Positions 57,834 through 64,000 of a stretch of 64,000 nucleotides of DNA are shown here, one piece after another (position 1 is the stretch's first letter; the number at the start of each line of letters is the position of its first letter). The stretch comes from Centipeda felix (GTDB lineage Bacteria; Bacillota; Negativicutes; Selenomonadales; Selenomonadaceae), in assembly GCF_900186465.1 (NCBI RefSeq), contig NZ_LT891957.1:60328-124327 (forward strand), in the 5' to 3' direction. The position numbers and the translations under genes are program-made. Under the pieces are notes generated by a model, which did not search any database, was not told where the DNA came from, and was given only the letters and a program-made list of their open reading frames with translations.

Positions 57834-59261
57834 TCACGATATGTGGACTCCGTCCTCAGATACAGTTCCTCCTTTGTTTTCATTTGTTGCCGGGACTTCA
57901 GGAAGGAAGTGCACCTCTACACGGTTCTTTGCTTTGTCCGAAATCCATTCGGTCAAGCGAGCACGCGACGCTTCGTCCATATCCGATTGCAGATATATGA
58001 ACGCAATTTGCGTTTCACTCAGAGCAGCCGATTTATCCCCAGTCCCGGCGGGTACGCGTACACTCCCGACAGCGATGCGGGAGATTTGCGGAAATACGAT
58101 GCGTGCCTCACGGTTCCAGTCCAAGATGTAAGTCCCCTTCTTCTCACTTTCCTCGCGGGCAGACTTGAGTGCGGTCACGGTCTGCTGCTCCTGCATAGAG
58201 GGAATGGCACTTTTTTCGACCTCGCCGAGTCTTTGATCGATCATTGCCTCCATCTTTTCTCTCTCTTCCACCGTTTCCGCAGAAAACACCTCCAACCGGA
58301 ACGGCCTGAGGTATTTCTTTTCATGCAGCTTCTCCGTCAATGCCGCCAAGTCGTCCTCCGCTATTCCTGCAACCGTAAATACCGTCAGCATTTTCTTCTC
58401 GTTGTCCAACGTATAGGAGATTGCCAGACGGGGCGGTGCTTTGAAATTCTCCTCGATATAAATCTTCGCCTGCTCGTTCTCCAGATTTTCCTGCACGCTT
58501 TGATACGCAAAGAAACAGCTGGGCAGCGTGACAAGCACTGCAAAGGCCATCAGGTAGCGTTTCTGTCTTGAAAATTCCACGGAGTTGCGCTCTATCTTGG
58601 AGGGAATGTCAATGATTTTCAGGACGATGAACGCCGTCAGACAGATAAAGAAGCTGTTGATAAAGAACAGGTAGAGTGCACCCACGGTGTACGCCATAAC
58701 GCCCGTAGCAATGCCATATCCTGCGGTGCAGAGAGGAGGCATCAGAGCTGTTGCAATCGCAACACCGGGGATGACATTCCCGCCCTCTTTGCGTGTTACG
58801 CCGATGATGCCTGCGAGGCCGCCAAAGACAGCAATCAAAACGTCCCAGATGGTCGGCGATGTTCGTGCAAGCAGTTCCGACGAAGGGCCATCGATCGGTG
58901 TGAGGAAAAAATAAAGCGTCGATGCAGCAACCGAAATGATCACCTGGGCGAGCAGACTTCCTGCACTGGAACGAATGTATGTGCTGTCATAACGGGCAAG
59001 CCCATAGCCAATTCCAAGGATCGACCCCATCAGCGGAGAGATCAGCATCGCACCGATGATGACCGCCGTGCTGTTCATATTGAGCCCAATGGAGGCGATA
59101 AAGATCGCCAGCATCAGGACACTGAGATTCGTCCCCCGAAACTGCACGCCGGCATTGATCCGCTCTGTAATCTCCTGTATTGACGCAATGTCACCATGCA
59201 AGTCAAAAAAATCTTTTAGTTTCTCCCAAATCAAACAAACAGCTCCTTCGGTCTCTATCAT
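57834..59261 (-). CDS. DUF389 (TIGR00341) integral membrane protein
   Basis: A 475-residue protein. About six transmembrane helices lie in residues 45-275 (LSVLMLAIFIASIGLNMNS, IIGAMLISPLMGSILGIGYG, LLAQVIISVAASTLYFFL, VLIAVFGGLAGIIGV, LYLFFINSFFICLTAFIVL, LMAFAVLVTLPSCFFAY). NSTAVIIGAMLISPLMGSI is the hallmark of the DUF389/TIGR00341 family. A soluble C-terminal domain (~200 residues) faces the cytoplasm or periplasm. Function unknown. It is followed by the hairpin terminator. Confidence 0.9.
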   Translation of the reverse strand: MIETEGAVCLIWEKLKDFFDLHGDIASIQEITERINAGVQFRGTNLSVLMLAIFIASIGLNMNSTAVIIGAMLISPLMGSILGIGYGLARYDSTYIRSSAGSLLAQVIISVAASTLYFFLTPIDGPSSELLARTSPTIWDVLIAVFGGLAGIIGVTRKEGGNVIPGVAIATALMPPLCTAGYGIATGVMAYTVGALYLFFINSFFICLTAFIVLKIIDIPSKIERNSVEFSRQKRYLMAFAVLVTLPSCFFAYQSVQENLENEQAKIYIEENFKAPPRLAISYTLDNEKKMLTVFTVAGIAEDDLAALTEKLHEKKYLRPFRLEVFSAETVEEREKMEAMIDQRLGEVEKSAIPSMQEQQTVTALKSAREESEKKGTYILDWNREARIVFPQISRIAVGSVRVPAGTGDKSAALSETQIAFIYLQSDMDEASRARLTEWISDKAKNRVEVHFLPEVPATNENKGGTVSEDGVHIS

Positions 59262-59280
59262 TACGCTCTTACAAGCATCG

Positions 59281-59450
59281 TTAAGGAAGCACTGATAAAT
59301 TCAGTACTGCCATCTTGATTCATCTGTTTTCGCCCTGCCTGTGTCGACAAATCCTCCACATAGCCTTTGCTATGCGTCCGGTTTGTCTCCTTGGTAGGAC
59401 AAAAAATCTGCACCAATCTGACAGACTTCATTTTATCAGCGATTCCTTAA
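59281..59450. mobile_element. MITE-like element, 170 bp, complete
   Basis: Ends are inverted repeats: TTAAGGAAGCACTGATAAA on the left and, read inward from the right, TTAAGGAATCGCTGATAAA. There is no coding capacity. Outer TTAA may be the target sequence. Partial copies lie at 49791, 59795 and 62802. Confidence 0.7.
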
Positions 59451-59585
59451 TTCCTTCACTGACGTATCGGGAAGCCCCACCAGTTCAAACCCCGGCAGCC
59501 CGGGCGACACATCCACTTCAACGTCGATAATCCGTCCATCGATCCCGAGGGTCGTCGCACCATAGGTCTTTGCAAACAACGGCAT
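59451..59585 (-). pseudogene. comM: comM 5' fragment, copy R
   Basis: Encodes [17 protein letters not shown] and about 28 more residues, in the same orientation as copies L and M, and then ends abruptly at the MITE. Its start region (ATG preceded by AGGGA) agrees with copy L rather than with copy M. Confidence 0.85.
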
Positions 59586-59596
59586 TCCCTCCTACG

Positions 59597-59643
59597 TTTC
59601 AAATATAAGAAAATTATAACACAAGAAAGGGCAAGATGGCTAA
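59597..59643 (-). promoter_or_regulatory. Promoter-bearing repeat (copy 3 of 4)
   Basis: The leader TTTGAAA... and TGTGTTATAAT part are identical to copies 1 and 2; the outer TTAGCCATCTT end has diverged. Confidence 0.55.
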
Positions 59644-59679
59644 TGATTCTTTGCAAAAGAAAACGTGATCAAAATACCG

Positions 59680-59766
59680 AATGGGACAGTGAAATATCGA
59701 TGAATTTCTCCTTCAGATTGTACACGTGCGCTCTGCACACTTAGATTGCAATCGGCTGCTTTTCCC
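59680..59766 (-). pseudogene. Degraded N-terminus of a second UvrA-like gene
   Basis: Read on the minus strand it gives KQPIAI, a stop, then RAHVYNLKEKFIDIS, which lines up with KQPMAIEVRGARVHNLKNISVDIP at the start of the UvrA-like protein encoded at 62594. It has an in-frame stop and ends before the P-loop. Confidence 0.6.
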
Positions 59767-59794
59767 TCGCTAGACTTCCCTCTTTCCGATCTAT

Positions 59795-59828
59795 AGGAAG
59801 CACTGACAAATTCAGCGCTGTCATCTTG
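59795..59828. repeat. MITE remnant (left half)
   Basis: AGGAAGCACTGACAAATTCAG followed by CTGTCATCTTG, matching the left part of the MITE at 59281. Confidence 0.6.
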
Positions 59829-59838
59829 CCATCGATTC

Positions 59839-60009
59839 CTACACAACATTCTTGACATACCCAAAGTCCATGTCCATAGGGCGGATAAATGACCGTGTGG
59901 AATGGATCACGCGCCATTCATTGCCCTCTTTCTGAAAGACCTCGACGCAGTTGTAGCGTATATTGATTAAATTGGTATCCGCATAGAGTTCGTAAGTCAA
60001 TACCACCAT
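59839..60009 (-). pseudogene. C-terminal fragment of a SnoaL/NTF2-like protein
   Basis: MVVLTYELYADTNLINIRYNCVEVFQKEGNEWRVIHSTRSFIRPMDMDF reads like the last strands of a SnoaL/DUF4440-type cone-shaped protein (EVF.keg.eWrvihst.S). It is joined at its N-side to a GH3 fragment (GFVI|MVVL), so it is the second joint in a three-part chimera. Confidence 0.5.
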
Positions 60010-60299
60010 AATGACAAAGCCGTCAAATCCCCATTCATTGCGCAGCACATCGGTCAGAAGTTCTCTGCTGCTCGATGCGTGCTCCCGTTGATAAGATTGT
60101 ACGCCATCATTACGGTGCGCGGCTTTGCCTCCCGCACGCAGATCTCAAACGGTTTCAGATAGATCTCACGCAGACCCAGAACACTATTCGAGGTATAGCG
60201 GTTCGTTTCCTGATTGTTGCAGGCAAAATGCTTGATTGTTGCGGCGCAGTTCGGTCGACTCTGAACACCGCACACGAATGCCGATCCCATGCGCCCACT
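60010..60299 (-). pseudogene. Internal fragment of a GH3 family glycosidase
   Basis: SGRMGSAFVCGVQSRPNCAATIKHFACNNQETNRYTSNSVLGLREIYLKPFEICVREAKPRTVMMAYNLING and, after a frameshift near 60057-60080, RELLTDVLRNEWGFDGFVI. This is the KHF.cNNqE... LREiYLkPFe... MmaYNliNG... LRnEWGFdGfV core of GH3 beta-glucosidases. Both ends are fused to unrelated genes. Confidence 0.85.
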
Positions 60300-62594
60300 G
60301 AGCAGCGTCTCTACATCGAGCGGATGCAGACCGATTGTCGGCTCATCGAAGACGAATACAGAGCCCTCCTGCCCCCTGCCCATATCGCTCGCGAGCTTCA
60401 GACGCTGCGCCTCGCCGCCCGAGAGCCCGGGCGTCGCCTCACCGAGCGTCAGATATCCGAGTCCGAGATCGTGCAGGATCTGAAGGCGCCGCTGCACCGT
60501 TTTCAAATCACTGCAAACCGCCAGTGCCTCGTCAACGCTCAGGGACATCAACGCGGGGAGCGAGCACGGCTGCTTCCCCTTGCGCGGCACACGAAGAATC
60601 TCGGCAGCTTCCTTGCGGTATCGGGATCCGCCGCAGTCGGGGCAGTCGATCGTGACGTCGGGCAGAAATTGGACATCGAGGCTGATCGAGCCGGTTCCGT
60701 CGCAGGTCGGACAGCGAAGTTTTCCCGTATTATAGGAAAAATCCCCGGCCTTATACCCCTTCTCCTTTGCTGCCGGCGTGCGCGCATAAAGTTTTCGCAG
60801 CTCATCGTGCACGTTCGCGTAGGTAGCAACGGTCGAGCGCACGTTGGCGCCAATCGGTACAGCGTCGATCAACCGCACCTGCCGCACACCGTCGGCGGCA
60901 ATCGACTGGACATGCGCGGGCAGCGATGTCCTGCCGAGCTGTGCTTCCAGTGCCGGAATCAGGCTTTCCAGAATGAGCGTCGTCTTGCCCGAGCCAGAAA
61001 CACCGGTCACAACACTCAGCCGTCCCTGCGGAAACACGGCGGAGAGCGGCTTCACCGTATGAATCTGCTCTGTCTTGAGCACAATCCGCCCATGCTTGAA
61101 CATGTCCTCGGCCGCCGCAGGTGTATGAACCTGCACCTTTTTCCTGCCGTCAAGAAAACCACCGATGCGTGAGTTCGCACTTTTTTTCATCTCTGCAAGT
61201 GTTCCCTGCGCGATGATCGTACCGCCGCCTGCGCCCGCCTCCGGCCCGAGCTCGATGAAATGATCTGCGCTGCGCAGAATCTGCACATCGTGATCGACGA
61301 GGACGATGGAGTTCCCGTCGGACATAAGCTCCCGCATGACGTTCAGCAGTCCGTCAATGTTCGAGGGATGGAGTCCGATGGACGGCTCGTCAAGAACGTA
61401 GAGCACGCCCGTTGTCCGATTGCGCACGGCACGCGCGAGCTGCATACGCTGCCGCTCCCCCGTCGAGAGCGTCGAGGCCGCGCGGTCGAGCGTGAGGTAG
61501 CCGAGTCCAAGCTCCATGAGGCGCGCCGCCGTATGCCGGAAACTCTCACAGATGCTTTCCGCCATCGGAATCATATCCCGCGGCATAGCCTTTGGAACAT
61601 CTGCGATCCACGCCGCAAGTTCCGTCAGCGTCATCCTGCAGACATCCGGCAGAGAGTGCTCGGCGAGGCGCGGCGCACGTGCGGCATCCGAGAGGCGCGT
61701 GCCATGGCAGGACGGACAGATTTCTTGGCGCAGGAATTTTTCCACACGCTTCATGCCCTTTTCATCCTTGACTTTCGCAAGTGCATTTTCTACGGTATAA
61801 ATCGCATTGAAGTAGGTGAAGTCCATCTCCCCCGCCGCACCGGTCTTTTGGATCTGATAGATCATATGCACCTTGTCGGGCGATCCGTGAAAGACAATAT
61901 CCTTTTCCCGTGCAGTCAGCTCACGAAACGGTACATCCGTCCGTACGCCCAATTTTTGTGCAATTTCCTTCATCAAAGACCACATGAGCGTCTGCCACGG
62001 CAGCACCGCCCCCTCGTCGATCGAGAGGGAGTCATCGGGCACGAGCGTCGATTCGTCAACGACGCGCACAATACCTGTCCCTCCGCACGTCTCACAGGCA
62101 CCGCCGCTGTTGAACGCGAGTTCCTCCGCACCCGGCGCATAGAAATGTGCGCCGCACGTCGGGCAGACGATTTCCTGCTCCGCCGCCACCTTGCGCGTCG
62201 GCGGTACATAGTGGCCATTCGGGCAGCGATGGCTTGCCAAACGAGAGAACATCAGCCGCACAATGTTCAGCAGCTCCGTGGAGGTTCCAAACGTGCTGCG
62301 CATCCCGGGCACGCCGGGGCGCTGATGCAGCGCAAGCGCCGCAGGGATATAGCGCACCTCATCGACACATGCCTTCTCTGCCTGTGTCATGCGCCGCCTC
62401 GTATACGTTGACAATGCCTCAAGGTAGCGGCGTGAACCCTCGGCGTAAAGCACGCCAAGTGCGAGCGAGGACTTTCCCGAGCCGGAGACGCCCGCAATAC
62501 CTACAATCCGATGCAGCGGAATATCGACAGATATATTTTTCAAATTGTGGACGCGCGCCCCGCGGACTTCAATCGCCATCGGCTGCTTTTCCAT
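60054..62594 (-). pseudogene. UvrA-like ABC ATPase fused in frame to a GH3 fragment
   Basis: 846 residues. The first ~765 form a UvrA paralogue (class II/UvrA2 type): P-loop GVSGSGKSS, zinc modules CPNGH...CPTCGAHF, CETCGGTG, CPSCHGTRL, signature LSTGERQRMQLARA, second P-loop GVSGSGKTT, CPTCDGTG..CPDCGGSRY, LSGGEAQRLKLA and FVFDEPTIGLHPLDVETLL. The last ~100 residues of UvrA (D-loop, IEHN) are gone and replaced by GH3 sequence without a stop. UvrA2 proteins relate to DNA lesion recognition or drug tolerance. GAGGAGG upstream sets 62594. A working protein is doubtful without the second H-loop. Confidence 0.85.
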
Positions 62595-62677
62595 TACCAC
62601 ATGCCTCCTCGCTTTCTTTGTGCTGCCGAAATCATCATACCGCCTTGCCGCACATATTCAAACAGCAGCCACCTGCA

Positions 62678-62722
62678 TTTCAAATAAAAAAATCATAACA
62701 CAGAACACGCTGTGTTGCCTAA
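62678..62722 (-). promoter_or_regulatory. Promoter-bearing repeat (copy 4 of 4)
   Basis: TTAGGCAACA, 12 bases, TGTGTTATGAT, AT-rich leader and TTTGAAA, upstream of the UvrA-like gene. One base differs in the -10 from the other copies (TATGAT). Confidence 0.55.
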
Positions 62723-62794
62723 ACGCTCGATTGCCTCCACAGGACAGCTCTCATGGCACAGGTCGCAGTGCAGACAATGCGCTGCGGCGATGAC
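62693..62794 (-). pseudogene. C-terminal fragment of a 4Fe-4S ferredoxin
   Basis: Encodes DVIAAAHCLHCDLCHESCPVEAIERLG and a few more residues to a TGA. The C-x2-C-x2-C-x3-CP cluster motif is complete, but nothing upstream continues it; the left MITE remnant begins there. Its last codons overlap promoter repeat copy 4. Confidence 0.65.
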
Positions 62795-62801
62795 ATCCAA
62801 G

Positions 62802-62830
62802 TCTAATAGACTTTATTTTATCCGTGAACC
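62802..62830. repeat. MITE remnant (right end)
   Basis: TCTAATAGACTTTATTTTAT followed by CCGTGAACC, similar to the right end of the MITE at 59450. It separates the ferredoxin and MATE fragments. Confidence 0.5.
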
Positions 62831-62832
62831 TC

Positions 62833-63153
62833 CTAAGTAGGAACATCTTGCTCCATATGTATCAACTCCTGCCAATGCCGATACATTGTCGACATTGCAA
62901 GGATAAATGCAAGAATTTCCGCGATGGATCCCGCGTAGAACACGCCATCCAAACCAAAGAGACAAGGAAGCAAGATGAGAAACGATATAATTTGGATGAC
63001 GACTGTGGCGAGTGCCGCACCCTCAATCTCCCACCCAAATCCGATCATAAAGAGGTTTTCTGAATCAGTCCCCCGACAGGTGCGACACCAAGCGGATTCT
63101 CCTTTGGTGTCATGGCGACTTTGGGCATACAAGCTCCTATCAAATAGAATCAC
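62833..63153 (-). pseudogene. MATE-family efflux pump remnant with internal deletion
   Basis: The central part FMIGFGWEIEGAALATVVIQIISFLILLP fits the mid-protein helices of MATE pumps (GwgieGAAlATvi.q). It runs directly into LFGLDGVFYAGSIAEILAFILAMSTMYRHWQEL, the C-terminal helices of the same family (GldGv..a.piAe). About 150 residues between the two are missing. The first ~40 residues do not look like MATE. Confidence 0.7.
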
Positions 63154-63162
63154 GGAATTAAA

Positions 63163-63198
63163 GAGATTCCAAACGCTAAGTGGAGCGATTGGAATCTC
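63163..63198 (-). terminator. Terminator hairpin GAGATTCCA..TGGAATCTC (copy 3 of 3)
   Basis: Same hairpin as at 5814 and 57677 with two changes in the loop region, placed 32 bases after the stop of the MBL-fold gene on the minus strand and followed by TTTAATT. Confidence 0.65.
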
Positions 63199-63230
63199 TG
63201 TTGTGTGCGGAATTTACCGTATGACAGGAA

Positions 63231-63998
63231 TTAAGCTCTGGCTGTTGCGGCTTTATATTCAACCGACGCACCATCGGACGGCATATCATAATTCACCACG
63301 CCGCGACGTGCCAAACATCCTCGCAGTGTATGCCTCGTAAGCGCAGCATGTGCGACATTGTCCAAGTGCGTCAGATAAAGACGGGCGTTAGGCGCAGTCA
63401 TTGCAACGCAGTGAACATCTTCATCGTTCATGATGAGGCGTCCATTTTCCACGGTCTCTGCGGCACAACAGTTCAGGGCAATCACCTCAGGCTGATAGTT
63501 CCGCAGTGTCTCAGCTATGCCGGAATACCAGACCGTATCCCCTGCCAAATAGAAGGTGTTCTCCTCCGATGCCTCAAACACAATCCCCATCGCGTCACCG
63601 CACGGAACAACGGTGCCGTGCAGGGCAGGGACGCGGGTCAGTCTCGCCGCACCGAACTCCATACCGCTTGTCGGCAGGACGATTACCTCTGAAAACCCGG
63701 AACTCCGCAGAACAGAGGCATCCTCCTCCGACTGACAGATGACTGGAACCGCCTTATCAAGCGGCGCACCGACCGTCCCGTCCGGTGCCATATCAATATG
63801 ATCGGGATGCAGATGCGTAACGATGTAGTAGTCGACACCGCTCAAAATCTGCCCCATATCCATCGGCAAATTGTAGAACGGCATCGGAAGATGCTCCTTC
63901 ATCGGATCGGGGATGTGGAACGGCATGTCCGGAATATCGACAAATGACATCTGGTGTTTCGGTGCAAGCCACGGATCAATCAGAAAGACTTTCCCTGC
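63231..63998 (-). CDS. MBL-fold metallo-hydrolase (partial, start outside window)
   Basis: At least 255 residues of a UlaG-like metallo-beta-lactamase-fold protein. The frame stays open to the window edge (GKVFLIDPWLAP), so the N-terminus is missing. Motif THLHPDHID is the HxHxDH metal site, LAGDTVWY the second metal aspartate, and THLDNVAHA lies near the C-terminus. Such enzymes hydrolyse phosphoesters, lactones or thioesters; the substrate is not evident. Confidence 0.88.
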   Translation of the reverse strand, partial: AGKVFLIDPWLAPKHQMSFVDIPDMPFHIPDPMKEHLPMPFYNLPMDMGQILSGVDYYIVTHLHPDHIDMAPDGTVGAPLDKAVPVICQSEEDASVLRSSGFSEVIVLPTSGMEFGAARLTRVPALHGTVVPCGDAMGIVFEASEENTFYLAGDTVWYSGIAETLRNYQPEVIALNCCAAETVENGRLIMNDEDVHCVAMTAPNARLYLTHLDNVAHAALTRHTLRGCLARRGVVNYDMPSDGASVEYKAATARA

Positions 63999-64000
63999 AT

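Larger units (their letters stand above)
59262..59838. other. Fragment-rich intergenic region
   Basis: No intact gene. In order it holds a complete 170-bp MITE (59281-59450), a comM 5' fragment (59451-59585), promoter repeat copy 3 (59597-59643), a degraded UvrA-like N-terminus (59680-59766) and a partial MITE (59795-59828). Details are given in separate entries. Confidence 0.7.

Overview
The window is chromosomal DNA of a bacterium that uses strong AGGAGG-type ribosome binding sites. Gene content suggests a member of the Firmicutes, most likely a Negativicute such as Selenomonas or a relative; this rests on remembered resemblance of proteins and is the least certain statement here. About two thirds of the window is one prophage (roughly 9.8-56.5 kb). 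The flanks are rearranged chromosome rich in insertion sequences, MITE-like repeats and gene fragments.

Layout. 1-9.77 kb, left flank: IS30 remnant, tadA with a small upstream gene, a lone holin-like gene, an IS200-type and an IS3-type element, a SAP/DUF6434-like gene, the C-terminal remnant of a serine recombinase, a 5' fragment of comM, a cyclase-like gene, and two regulator/enzyme pairs (MerR with an SDR oxidoreductase; WYL regulator with a pyridoxamine-phosphate-oxidase-like protein). 9.87-13.1 kb: two overlapping large serine recombinases and a small gene. 13.2-34.7 kb, all on the minus strand: holin, tail, tape measure, tail chaperone pair with a CCCAAAC frameshift site, head-tail joining, HK97-type capsid, ClpP-like protease, portal, large terminase, small accessory genes, amidase, ParB-methyltransferase, small terminase and HNH nuclease. 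A DinJ/YafQ-type toxin-antitoxin pair sits on the opposite strand between small terminase and HNH. 34.8-45.8 kb: early genes (sigma-like regulators, SNF2 helicase, ORF6N protein, VRR-NUC, VapE-type primase-helicase, DNA polymerase A, DUF2815, DUF2800).

46.2-56.4 kb is a plus-strand cargo block between the early genes and the comM junction. It holds (i) a three-gene module of two small proteins and an RloC/PrrC-like AAA ATPase with a CxxC hook and an HEPN-like C-terminus; (ii) a four-gene, AT-rich restriction-modification operon with a PD-(D/E)XK protein, a second nuclease-like protein fused to an eight-cysteine dicluster ferredoxin domain, a methyltransferase with its own HTH domain and a second methyltransferase; (iii) ORF6N/PLD-like genes and a winged-helix remnant.

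56.5-64 kb, right flank: comM truncated at its most conserved site (AAMN, normally followed by PCPCG), a DUF389 membrane protein, a 170-bp MITE, a third comM 5' fragment, an in-frame chimera of a UvrA-like ABC protein with a GH3 glycosidase fragment, ferredoxin and MATE remnants, and an MBL-fold hydrolase cut by the window edge.

Strongest signals: the ferredoxin-nuclease fusion in the restriction operon; a class-3-type intein in the terminase P-loop; the AAA module whose two small proteins share a sequence motif; a bipartite motif GGTGACC-N15-GTCC[GT]CT in four prophage leaders with invariant spacing; and three divergent comM 5' ends with no comM 3' end. I recognised no tRNA, rRNA, CRISPR array or classical CI/Xre repressor.
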